Positions 1-7,025 of a stretch of DNA of 64,000 bases are shown piece after piece (within the stretch, counting starts at the first letter, position 1; every line of letters starts with the position of its first letter). Position numbers and translations under genes: made by a program. The DNA comes from Microbacterium sp. EST19A. Its GTDB lineage: Bacteria; Actinomycetota; Actinomycetes; Actinomycetales; Microbacteriaceae. The DNA is taken from the NCBI RefSeq assembly GCF_019969685.1, contig NZ_JAHXYZ010000001.1:1736001-1800000 (forward strand), in the 5' to 3' direction. Under the pieces are notes generated by a model, which saw only the letters and a list, made by a program, of their open reading frames with translations, ran no database searches and was not told the DNA's origin.

Positions 1-79
1 GCAGCGAGCGGGCGATGGCCGCTCCGAGCCCGCTGCCGCCGCCGGTCACCACGGCCGTGCGACCAGTGAGGTCGGTCAT
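1..79 (-). CDS. SDR-family oxidoreductase, N-terminal fragment cut by window edge
   Basis: Only the first 26 codons are inside the window. They read MTDLTGRTAVVTGGGSGLGA and onward, which is the start of a short-chain dehydrogenase/reductase with the TGGGSGLG cofactor-binding turn at residues 12-19. The ATG overlaps the stop of the upstream hisD-like gene as ATGA, so the two are translationally coupled and probably work in one pathway. An SDR beside a HisD-like sulfopropanediol dehydrogenase is also seen in hps-type sulfonate clusters, but the substrate here is unknown. Confidence 0.8.
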   Translation of the reverse strand, partial: MTDLTGRTAVVTGGGSGLGAAIARSL

Positions 80-1404
80 CGCGATTCCGCGAACGCCGCC
101 TGGCTGTCTTCGATCCAGGCGAACTCCTTGCCGGCGTGACGCCAGGCGCGGGCGTCGCCGGAGCGGGCGTGGCCCTCGAAGAGCTCGACGCGAGCGGCCC
201 GACCGCAGACGGTGCCGAGCTCGGCCGACGACTCCGTGTTCTGCACCTCCTGGTAGGTGACGGTGCGCAGGTACTTGCCGACCCAGAGGCCGCCGGTGTA
301 CCGGGCGGCGCCGAGCGTCGGCAGCACGTGGTTCGTGCCGATCACCTTGTCGCCGTAGGAGACGCAGGTGTTCTCGCCGAGGAAGAGCGCGCCGTAGTCG
401 TGCATCTTGGTGAGGGCCTCGCGGGGGTTCTCGGTGAAGATCTGCACGTGCTCGAACGCGAAGTCGTCGGCGATGCGGTACGCCTCGTCGAGGTCGTCGG
501 CCACGATGACCTGACCCCAGTCGCGCCAGGCGGGACCGGCGTAGTCGCGGGTCGGCATGCCGGGGAGGATCTTCTCGATCCAGTCCATGACCTCTTCGGC
601 GAGCTTCTGCGAGGTCGTCACGAGCACCGCGGGGGAGTCGGGGCCGTGCTCGGCCTGGGAGAGCAGGTCGACCGCGGTGAAGAAGGGGTCGGCGTGCTCG
701 TCGGCGACGATGAGGATCTCGGTGGGCCCGGCGAACAGGTCGATGCCGACCTCGCCGAACAGCTGGCGCTTCGCCTCGGCGACGTAGGCGTTGCCGGGGC
801 CGGCGATCATGTTGACCGGCTCGATCGTCTCGGTGCCGACGGCCATGGCGGCCACGGCCTGCACGCCGCCGAGGAGGTAGATCTCGTCGGCGCCGGCCAT
901 CTTCATGGCGGCGATGGTGGCGGCGGGGATCTCGCCGCGGATCGGCGGGGTGCACGCGACGACGCGGGGGACGCCGGCGACCTTCGCGGTGATGATCGTC
1001 ATGTGGGCGGATGCCGTCAGCGGGTACTTTCCGCCGGGGATGTAGGCGCCGGCGGCCTGCACCGGCACGTGCTTCTGGCCGAGGAAGACCCCGGGGAGGG
1101 TCTCGACCTCGATGTCGACGAGGGAGTCGCGCTGCGCCTGGGCGAAGCGGCGGACCTGCGTCTGCACGAACTCGATGTCCTGGATCACCTGCGGCGAGAG
1201 GGTGCCGATGATCCGCTCGATCTCGGCATCCGACAGCCGGTAGGACTCCGGGCTCCAGTTGTCGAACTGCTCGGCGTACCGCCGGACGGCGGCGTCGCCG
1301 TTCTCGCGGATGTCTCCGATGATCCCGCGAACTCGTTCTGCGACATCCTGCTGCGCGGTGTCCGCGAACGTCTTCGTCGGCGCGGACTTCAGATGCAGGG
1401 GCAT
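76..1404 (-). CDS. HisD-superfamily dehydrogenase, catabolic (HpsN-like)
   Basis: A 442-residue protein of the histidinol dehydrogenase superfamily, expected to oxidise an alcohol to an acid with NAD and zinc. The ligand pattern of the family is visible: Gln250 and His253 (SQAEHGPDSP), Glu318-His319 (FEHVQ), Asp352 (YGDKV) and His412 (GHARSGD). GPGNAYVAEAKRQLFG begins near residue 202. No other his genes are nearby; the neighbours are an SDR, a LacI regulator and a cupin/nitrilase operon. It therefore fits the catabolic branch, which includes HpsN (sulfopropanediol 3-dehydrogenase), better than histidine biosynthesis. The ATG at 1404 has an AAAGGATGG ribosome site. It is divergent from the lacI-type gene, and a second paralogue starts at 7026. 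The exact substrate cannot be read from the sequence. Confidence 0.88.
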   Translation of the reverse strand: MPLHLKSAPTKTFADTAQQDVAERVRGIIGDIRENGDAAVRRYAEQFDNWSPESYRLSDAEIERIIGTLSPQVIQDIEFVQTQVRRFAQAQRDSLVDIEVETLPGVFLGQKHVPVQAAGAYIPGGKYPLTASAHMTIITAKVAGVPRVVACTPPIRGEIPAATIAAMKMAGADEIYLLGGVQAVAAMAVGTETIEPVNMIAGPGNAYVAEAKRQLFGEVGIDLFAGPTEILIVADEHADPFFTAVDLLSQAEHGPDSPAVLVTTSQKLAEEVMDWIEKILPGMPTRDYAGPAWRDWGQVIVADDLDEAYRIADDFAFEHVQIFTENPREALTKMHDYGALFLGENTCVSYGDKVIGTNHVLPTLGAARYTGGLWVGKYLRTVTYQEVQNTESSAELGTVCGRAARVELFEGHARSGDARAWRHAGKEFAWIEDSQAAFAESR

Positions 1405-1420
1405 GGCCCATCCTTTCGTT

Positions 1421-1432
1421 GCATACGTATGC
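1421..1432. promoter_or_regulatory. Candidate LacI-type operator GCATACGTATGC
   Basis: A perfect 12-bp palindrome lies between the divergent hisD-like and lacI-type genes. It sits just downstream of the hisD-like promoter, where a bound repressor would block transcription. A second half-site (GCGTATGC, 1446-1453) lies in the spacer of the same promoter. The related sequence GCATACGCATAC occurs in the promoter of the downstream operon at 2566-2577. Binding by the 1504-2508 regulator is an inference from position and repetition. Confidence 0.7.
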
Positions 1433-1436
1433 TCTG

Positions 1437-1466
1437 ATTATGACCGCGTATGCATGCGGGCGTCAA
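1437..1466 (-). promoter_or_regulatory. Promoter of the hisD-like gene
   Basis: On the minus strand TTGACG (1466-1461) and CATAAT (1442-1437) are separated by 18 bp, a good sigma70-like pair. The GCGTATGC half-site lies in the spacer and the full GCATACGTATGC palindrome covers the expected start of transcription. On the opposite strand TAGAAT (1472-1477) is a plausible -10 for the lacI-type gene. Confidence 0.6.
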
Positions 1467-1503
1467 GGCGCTAGAATTCCGAGCGTTGAGGGGGAGGCGT
1501 CAC

Positions 1504-2508
1504 ATGGTCGTCACGAGTCGCGATGTCGCGAGGCTGGCCGGAGTTTCGCAACCGACGGTCTCGCGGGCCCTGCGTGACGATTCCCGGGTGTCCGACGCCA
1601 CCAAGACGCGGGTGCGCGAAGCGGCCCAGCTGCTCGGCTACGTGCCCAGCGAAGCGGGACGCGCCCTGTCCTCCGGCCGCACGCGCCGCATCGGCCTGCT
1701 GCTGACCGATCTCGACAACCAGTTCTACTCGCACATCATCGCGCCGGTGCACCGTGAGCTGGAGGCGCTCGGCTATCAGCTCATGCTCCACACCGAGACC
1801 GCCGATGATGCCACGATCGTCGAGCGCCTGCTCGCCAACGGGCTCGACGGGCTGATCCTCGCCACCACCACGGTCGAGTCCGCAGCTCCCCTGCGCCTCA
1901 AGGACCGCGGCCTGCCGTTCGTCTACTTCAACCGCATCGGATCGCTCGTCGAGGCGGATGCCACGGTGGTAGATCCGGTGGCCGGCTACCGGCAGGCGGT
2001 CGACCGGGCCGTCGAGCTGGGGCACCGCCGAATCGGCGCCGTCCTGGGCCCGGGCAACACCAGTACGGCGCAGGCGCGCGAGTCCGCGCTGCGCGACGCG
2101 CTCATCGCGCACGGTCTGCCGCTCGCCGAGGCGTACACCCGCAAGGTGCCGCGCTACAGCGCCGACGAGGGCGAGAAGGCCGCGGCATCCCTCCTCGGCG
2201 AAGATGATCGCCCGACGCTGCTGTTCTGCGGAAACGATGTCGTCGCCTACGGCGTGCTCAACGCCGCGCACCGCGCCGGTCTCCGCGTTCCGGAGGACCT
2301 CTCGGTCGTCGGCTTCGACGACCTCCCCGAAGCGGCCTGGCCGATCGTCGACCTCGCCACCGTCGGCTACGACATCGCCGGGATGGCGTCGGCCGCCGCT
2401 GACCTCATCGTGCGGCGGATCGAGGACCGCGAGGCGCCGATCGAGAACATGCGCTTCGCGTCGGCACTCGTGCCCCGCCGCACCCTCGCGGCCGCGCAGG
2501 CCGGCTGA
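1504..2508 (+). CDS. LacI-family transcriptional regulator
   Basis: A 334-residue repressor. Residues 1-25 form the LacI helix-turn-helix (TSRDVARLAGVSQPTVSRAL), followed by the hinge (GRALSSGRTRRIG) and a periplasmic-binding-protein-like effector domain (GLLLTDLDNQFYSHI; GNDVVAYGVLNAA; SVVGFDDLPEA). The frame stays open upstream, but the ATG at 1504 has a strong GGGGAGG site at the right spacing and places the HTH at the N-terminus. It lies between the hisD-like gene and the NTF2/cupin operon, both of which carry GCATACG palindromes in their promoters. It probably represses both and responds to the pathway substrate; the effector is not identifiable. Confidence 0.93.
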   Translation: MVVTSRDVARLAGVSQPTVSRALRDDSRVSDATKTRVREAAQLLGYVPSEAGRALSSGRTRRIGLLLTDLDNQFYSHIIAPVHRELEALGYQLMLHTETADDATIVERLLANGLDGLILATTTVESAAPLRLKDRGLPFVYFNRIGSLVEADATVVDPVAGYRQAVDRAVELGHRRIGAVLGPGNTSTAQARESALRDALIAHGLPLAEAYTRKVPRYSADEGEKAAASLLGEDDRPTLLFCGNDVVAYGVLNAAHRAGLRVPEDLSVVGFDDLPEAAWPIVDLATVGYDIAGMASAAADLIVRRIEDREAPIENMRFASALVPRRTLAAAQAG

Positions 2509-2551
2509 CCCGGCATCCGCCTCTGACACCCGTGTGTCAGGAAACTCTCTC

Positions 2552-2580
2552 TTGCACTCGTTTGTGCATACGCATACACT
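2552..2580 (+). promoter_or_regulatory. Promoter and embedded operator of the NTF2/cupin operon
   Basis: TTGCAC (2552-2557) and TACACT (2575-2580) are spaced by 17 bp. GCATACGCATAC (2566-2577) occupies the 3' half of the spacer and enters the -10, so a bound repressor would exclude RNA polymerase. The core GCATACG is shared with the palindrome at 1421-1432. Confidence 0.65.
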
Positions 2581-2641
2581 GACGAAGGAAGCCCGCGTTC
2601 ATCGATGAAACGCGGACTCATCTTCTAAGGAGTGAAACAGC

Positions 2642-3622
2642 GTGCCTCTCGATCCGGTCGCCTATCTGCCGTACAAGGACCCCGATGACTTCATCCGTGA
2701 GGTCACCGACCTGATCTGGGTCGATCGGTCGATCCACTACATCCGCGAGAACTACGAGCCCGACTCGATCGTGCACGGCGGTCTCGGCACGTCCTCGAAC
2801 CGCGACGAGGTCATCGAGGGTTCGCTCATGCGCATCTCGGCGACGCCCGACCGCACCGGTCAGGCCGAAGACGTCATCTGGGAGGCGCGCGGCGATGACG
2901 CGTTCCTCAGCTCCCACCTCGTCCTCTCCGGTCACCTGCAGACCTCCGAGTTCAGCCGCACGATCGCCAACTGCCTCTACCGTCGCGGCCGCATGGTCGA
3001 GGAGTGGGTCGTCCGCGACACGCTCGCCGGGCCCCTGGCACGCGGTGAGGACCTCGACGTGGTCGCCAGCGCGCAGACCTTCCGCGGCTTCTCCGGATCG
3101 TGGAACGAGCCGGCACCCGCCGACCCGATCGCGAAGGGCGACTCCGGGGAGCGCCCCGACGAGTACCGCGCCGAGGTCGAGAAGGTCATCGACCTGATCA
3201 AGACCGTCTGGAACGATCGCGACCTGCAGAAGGTCGAGAAGTTCTTCGAGCGCGACCTCGTGCTGCTGACGGTCGGCAACCGCCTCGTCATCCGTCCGGA
3301 GGGCTACCGTCGAGCGCTGCTGCGCTTCCTCGAGTCGTTCCCCGGCGGGCAGTTCGAGATCCGCGACATCCAGACCAACTACGACGTGCGGTACGCGGGT
3401 CTCCGCGTCGCCGTCGTGTGGAAGTTCGTCGGCGACTACAACGGCGTCCCGAACTACGGACCCCTCACGGGCAAGCCGGTCGACGTGCTCGGCATCTCGC
3501 AGTTCACCTTCCACAACGGCGCCCTCGTCAAAGAGGTCCGTCTGTGGGACGACATCGCGCTTCGCGCGCAGATCCAAGGCCAGCGCGGCGACGAGCCCGT
3601 CGCCTTCGCCAACATCTACTGA
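2642..3622 (+). CDS. Tandem NTF2-like (SnoaL-type) domain protein
   Basis: A 326-residue cytoplasmic protein with a GTG start and an AAGGAG site nine bases upstream. It appears to hold two NTF2/SnoaL-like alpha+beta-barrel domains. The first is roughly residues 10-150. The second is roughly 175-310 and shows the typical helix then strand pattern (VIDLIKTVWNDRDLQKVEKF; GISQFTFHNGALVKEVRLWDD). Such domains bind small hydrophobic ligands or act as hydratases, isomerases or cyclases; no catalytic set can be assigned here. It is the first gene after the GCATACG-controlled promoter and is followed after 30 bases by the bicupin gene, so the two probably act on one substrate. No signal peptide is seen. 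Confidence 0.75.
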   Translation: MPLDPVAYLPYKDPDDFIREVTDLIWVDRSIHYIRENYEPDSIVHGGLGTSSNRDEVIEGSLMRISATPDRTGQAEDVIWEARGDDAFLSSHLVLSGHLQTSEFSRTIANCLYRRGRMVEEWVVRDTLAGPLARGEDLDVVASAQTFRGFSGSWNEPAPADPIAKGDSGERPDEYRAEVEKVIDLIKTVWNDRDLQKVEKFFERDLVLLTVGNRLVIRPEGYRRALLRFLESFPGGQFEIRDIQTNYDVRYAGLRVAVVWKFVGDYNGVPNYGPLTGKPVDVLGISQFTFHNGALVKEVRLWDDIALRAQIQGQRGDEPVAFANIY

Positions 3623-3652
3623 TCACAGACTGATCACCAAGGAGAAGAAGAA

Positions 3653-4822
3653 ATGAGCAACGCCATCATCGACGCGACCGACGTGATCGTCGATGCGTCC
3701 GAGATCGAGCGACGGACCATCCGCCGCACCGACTGGGTGCCGTGCAACTCGGCATTCATCGACTGCCGCACGCCGGGCTCCGACCGCAAGGAGAACTACT
3801 CCTTCATCGGCGCGGGTGTCTCGCAGAACGCGAGCCAGTACGTGAACCTCGAGGTCAACCACGGGTTCAACACCGGAGCCGCCGGAATGCCCAACGGCAT
3901 CTCGAACAACCTCCACCTGCACTTCACGGCCGAGGTCTTCATCAACCTCGGCGGCGAGTTCCGCCTCCGCTGGGGCGTGGACGGCAAGCAGGGCGAGTAC
4001 ATCAGCCACGACGGCGACATCGTCACGATCCCCACCTGGATCTTCCGCGGCTTCACCAACGAGGGGCCCGACGACGGCATCCTCTACACGGTGCTCGGTC
4101 GCGACGACAACGGCGGCATCATCTGGGGCCCGTCGGTGCTGCGCGAGGCGGAGTCCTACGGGCTGCACCTCACGGCCGACAACAAGCTCATCGACACGGT
4201 CGCGGGCGACGTGCTGCCCGACGATGTGCCGCTGATCACGCCGATGAAGCAGCACTACATCGACGAGCTCACCACGTACACGGTCGAAGACATGCGCTCG
4301 CGCGTCATCCAGCCGGGCGACCGCAAGTACTCGTCTGCGGCGCTGCTGACCTCGGCCGTCGAGGGCGGCCGCGTCGAGCTCGCCACGGTGATCGGCTACG
4401 GCATGTCGGAGAACCGCCGCCAGGTGCCGAACGTGACCGAGCCCCACTCGTTCAACCTCGCGTGGGTCAAGGCCGAGGCCGGCCAGGGCGTGCTGCGTCA
4501 CCGTCACGACAAGACGCAGGCGCTGCTGTTCAAGACCGGTCGCTGGGAGGTCACCCTCAACGGTGACCCGTCGACGACCGTGAACCTCGGCGCCGGAGAC
4601 ACGTTCTCCGTTCCCGAGGGCGCGTGGCGCGAGTACCGCTGCGTCGAGGGTGACGAGACCGGCTCCGGCACGGTGCTCGTGATCAACGGCGGCGACGACC
4701 GCGTCTACCTCGAGTGGGCACCGGAGGTCGTCGAGGCGGCCGCCGCAGCCGACTGGACGATCGACCCGAACGGCTACCTCGCTCCGCTCGGAGTGATGGT
4801 CACCGCGACCGAAGACGACTGA
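3653..4822 (+). CDS. Bicupin domain protein
   Basis: A 389-residue protein with two cupin barrels, about residues 70-160 and 260-360. Candidate metal ligands are the histidines of NLHLHFTAEVF in the first barrel and LRHRHDKTQALLF in the second, each followed by the turn and acidic residues of cupin motif 1. GDTFSVPEGAWREY is the second-barrel motif 2. Bicupins include dioxygenases, decarboxylases and isomerases, so the reaction is open. The ATG has an AAGGAG site nine bases upstream. It is the second gene of the LacI-linked operon and is followed directly by a strong hairpin terminator, so the nitrilase gene beyond it may be read separately or by read-through. Confidence 0.8.
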   Translation: MSNAIIDATDVIVDASEIERRTIRRTDWVPCNSAFIDCRTPGSDRKENYSFIGAGVSQNASQYVNLEVNHGFNTGAAGMPNGISNNLHLHFTAEVFINLGGEFRLRWGVDGKQGEYISHDGDIVTIPTWIFRGFTNEGPDDGILYTVLGRDDNGGIIWGPSVLREAESYGLHLTADNKLIDTVAGDVLPDDVPLITPMKQHYIDELTTYTVEDMRSRVIQPGDRKYSSAALLTSAVEGGRVELATVIGYGMSENRRQVPNVTEPHSFNLAWVKAEAGQGVLRHRHDKTQALLFKTGRWEVTLNGDPSTTVNLGAGDTFSVPEGAWREYRCVEGDETGSGTVLVINGGDDRVYLEWAPEVVEAAAAADWTIDPNGYLAPLGVMVTATEDD

Positions 4823-4826
4823 GAAC

Positions 4827-4871
4827 AACGACGGAGCGCGAGGGGCTTTCGGCCCCTCGCGCTCCGTCGTT
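4827..4871 (+). terminator. 20-bp hairpin terminator after the bicupin gene
   Basis: A perfect 20-bp stem (AACGACGGAGCGCGAGGGGC and its complement) closes a TTTCG loop five bases after the stop codon. It has no clear U-tract, which is common for actinobacterial terminators. Confidence 0.85.
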
Positions 4872-4892
4872 CCCGAGGGGGAGGATGAGGGT

Positions 4893-5702
4893 ATGCCTGC
4901 AGACATCGATGACCTGCGCGTGGCCGCGCTGTCGCCCGAGATCGTGATCGGCGACGTCGAGGCGAATCTTGAACGCATCCGGGAAGCGATCGTGGCCGCG
5001 GGGCGTCGCGATGCGCGACTGATCGTGCTGCCCGAGCTCGCGACGAGCGGGTACGTGTTCGAGGATCGCGCCGAGGCCGAGAAGGCGTCGCTCACGGCGG
5101 ACGACGCGCGCTGGTCGCTGGTTCAGGCGGCGATTCCGGCGGATGCCGTCGTGGTCGTCGGCTACGCCGAGTCCGCCGGGGAGCAGCTCTTCAACACCGC
5201 TGCCGTGCTGACGCGTGACGCGCGGCTGGCCGACTATCGCAAGTCGCATCTCTGGGGTGCCGAGAAGCTCGTCTTCGACCACGGCACGGAGGCGGGCCTC
5301 GTCGTGGACACCTCGTTCGGACGCCTCGGCGTCGCGATCTGCTACGACAACGAGTTCCCCGAGGTGCCGCGCCGGCTGGCCCTCGCCGGAGCCGATGTGC
5401 TCGCGCTGTCGGTGAACTGGCCGCTCGTGTCGAGGCCCGAGGGGGAGCACGCGCCGGAGCTGATCCAGGCCATGGCATCCGCCCGCTCCTCGCGCCTGCC
5501 GGTGGTCATCGCCGACCGCTGGGGCTCCGAGCGCGGGGTCGACTGGACCGACGGCACCGCCATCATCGACGAGCAGGGCTGGATCGTCGCATTCCGTGCG
5601 GTGATGGGCGCCACCGCCGTGCTCTCGCTCGCCGCCGTGCGCGAGAAGTCGCTGCCGCCGCACAACCACCTGTTCGACGACCGGCGGGGCGACCTGTACT
5701 GA
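4893..5702 (+). CDS. Carbon-nitrogen hydrolase (nitrilase superfamily)
   Basis: A 269-residue enzyme with the complete nitrilase-superfamily catalytic triad: Glu48 (IVLPELATSG), Lys117 (DYRKSHLWG) and Cys150 (GVAICYDNEFPE). The family hydrolyses amides, nitriles or N-carbamoyl compounds in the cytoplasm. The length and the CYDNEFPE form fit the amidase/carbamoylase branches more than true nitrilases, but specificity cannot be read. The ATG at 4893 follows a GGGGGAGG site. It lies behind the bicupin terminator in the same orientation and may release ammonia or a carboxylate from the island's substrate. Confidence 0.92.
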   Translation: MPADIDDLRVAALSPEIVIGDVEANLERIREAIVAAGRRDARLIVLPELATSGYVFEDRAEAEKASLTADDARWSLVQAAIPADAVVVVGYAESAGEQLFNTAAVLTRDARLADYRKSHLWGAEKLVFDHGTEAGLVVDTSFGRLGVAICYDNEFPEVPRRLALAGADVLALSVNWPLVSRPEGEHAPELIQAMASARSSRLPVVIADRWGSERGVDWTDGTAIIDEQGWIVAFRAVMGATAVLSLAAVREKSLPPHNHLFDDRRGDLY

Positions 5703-5710
5703 GGTGGGGT

Positions 5711-6022
5711 CCCGAGTGACCGTGGGTCCCTGAGTGAGAGTGGCTCCCTGAGCCTGTCGAAGGGCGCGCCGTCGGGAGGAGAACTCCGCGTCGGGAGGAG
5801 GATCCGCGCCCAGGGTTCAGCCCATGGGTGCGAAGTCCTCCCGAGCGACCGTGGGTCCCCTGAGTGAGAGTGGGTCCCTGAGCCTGTCGAAGGGCGCGCC
5901 GTCGGGAGGAGAACTCTGCGTGGGGAGGAGCATCCGCGCCCGAGGCTCAGCCCACGGGTGCGAAGTCCTCCCGGGCGAGCGGGGGACCCTGAGCCTAGGT
6001 GGGCCCTGAGCCTGTCGAAGGG
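5711..6022. repeat. Tandem 129-130 bp repeat block with CCTGTCGAAGG motif
   Basis: The 320-bp gap between the convergent nitrilase and LysR genes holds no gene. It contains two units (5711-5839 and 5840-5969) and a partial third ending one base before the LysR stop. CCCTGAGCCTGTCGAAGGG occurs three times (5746, 5876, 6004). Inside each full unit short motifs are doubled: GTCGGGAGGAG at 5771 and 5790 (second unit 5901, with one mismatch at 5920), and GTGGGTCCC at 5851 and 5870, all with a 19-bp period. The inverse TCCTCCCG lies at 5836 and 5966. The unit relates to the hairpin family elsewhere in the window. Confidence 0.9.
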
Positions 6023-6949
6023 TCAGCCGAGCGGGGTGCGGCCCTCGTGTTCCGGCAGTCTCTCGCGCAGCATCCGCTCGGCCAGCTCGGCGAGCCGGCT
6101 GGTCGCCGGCGACAGCAGCATCCCCTCCCGCTGCACGAGGGCGATCGTGTCGTGCATCGGCTCGGCGAAGGGGAACGTGCGGATGCCGGTGGCAAAGCCC
6201 TCCGCCTCGGTGATCGACCGCGACACGATGGTGTCGGCGGCGCCCGCGGCGACGAGGCTCAGCGCCGTCTCGACGTTCTCGACCTCCACCGCGGGCTCGA
6301 TCGACAGGCCGCGCAGCCGCGCGCGCTCGAGCAGCTGCCGCCGGGTCGGGTCGTCCCATCCGGCGAAGGCGTCGTAGAGCACGAGCTTGGCCGCGGCGAC
6401 CTCGTCGATCGTGACGGGGCCGGCGTCGAGTGGGCGGGTAGCTGAGGCGTAGAGCACCTCGTCGCGGAACAGCGGGCGCACCTCCAAGCCGTCTTCGTCG
6501 ACCGGGAGCACCAGCAGTCCGGCCTCGAGCTCGCCGCTCGCGATCGACCGGGCGACGTGTGCGGAGTTGATACCCACGAGCCGCAGCCGCACGTTCGGAT
6601 GCCGGTGGTGGAAGGTCTCGGCGAGGTCGGCGAGCGCGTAGTAGGCGGCGTTGCGGAGTACGCCGAACGTGCAGGTGCCGCGGTCGAGGGAGGTGAGCGC
6701 CTGGATCGTGTCGATGCCGTTCTGCACGGCGCTCACGGCCTGGGTGGCGTGCGGGCGCAGTTCGAGCGCGGCCTCCGTGGGGACGAGGCGACGGCTCCCA
6801 CGGGTGAACAGCGTCACGCCGAGTTCGCGTTCGAGGCGGGCGACGAGTTCCGACACGGACGCCTGGGTCATGTCGAGATGCGCGGCCGCGGCGGTGAAGG
6901 ATCCGTGCTCGAGGGACGCCAGGAACGCGGTCAACTGGGTGATGGTCAC
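6023..6949 (-). CDS. LysR-family transcriptional regulator
   Basis: A LysR regulator of about 308 residues. The N-terminal winged HTH is clear (LTAFLASLEHGSFTAAAAHL; SELVARLERELGVTLFTRG), followed by a substrate-binding domain (TFGVLRNAAYYALADLAETF; GELEAGLLVLPVDEDG). The frame is open to an ATG at 6985. The GTG at 6949 sits directly before the conserved HTH start and 5 bases after a TACCAT -10-like box, so a leaderless GTG start is preferred; both starts lack a ribosome site. It is divergent from the second HisD-like gene and probably controls it. Its stop codon abuts the tandem repeat block. Confidence 0.88.
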   Translation of the reverse strand: MTITQLTAFLASLEHGSFTAAAAHLDMTQASVSELVARLERELGVTLFTRGSRRLVPTEAALELRPHATQAVSAVQNGIDTIQALTSLDRGTCTFGVLRNAAYYALADLAETFHHRHPNVRLRLVGINSAHVARSIASGELEAGLLVLPVDEDGLEVRPLFRDEVLYASATRPLDAGPVTIDEVAAAKLVLYDAFAGWDDPTRRQLLERARLRGLSIEPAVEVENVETALSLVAAGAADTIVSRSITEAEGFATGIRTFPFAEPMHDTIALVQREGMLLSPATSRLAELAERMLRERLPEHEGRTPLG

Positions 6950-6990
6950 AGCCAATGGTAAACCCGATGACTGCTCTCGGACCATCAGGC

Positions 6991-7019
6991 TTGTCGGATG
7001 GATCGCAGCGATCTAGCCT
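6991..7019 (+). promoter_or_regulatory. Promoter of the second hisD-like gene, with palindrome
   Basis: TTGTCG (6991-6996) and TAGCCT (7014-7019) are separated by 17 bp. The predicted start of transcription falls on the ATG at 7026, and no ribosome site precedes that ATG, so the mRNA is probably leaderless. The palindrome GATCGCAGCGATC (7001-7013) fills the spacer and is a candidate LysR-regulator site. Confidence 0.55.
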
Positions 7020-7025
7020 TCCAGC

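Noticed and set aside
76..1404. A histidine biosynthesis operon
   Set aside because: Two HisD-superfamily genes are present but no other his gene is; both are beside catabolic genes and LacI/LysR regulators.
136..1437. Long open frames antisense to the hisD-like gene and to many others
   Set aside because: High G+C leaves long stop-free shadows. Their products are Arg/Ala/Gly/Val/Asp-rich with no domain, and the sense frame has intact catalytic motifs and a ribosome site.
5711..6022. A CRISPR array or clustered direct-repeat locus
   Set aside because: Units are 129-130 bp, nearly identical throughout, without short repeat plus unique spacer structure, and no cas genes are near.
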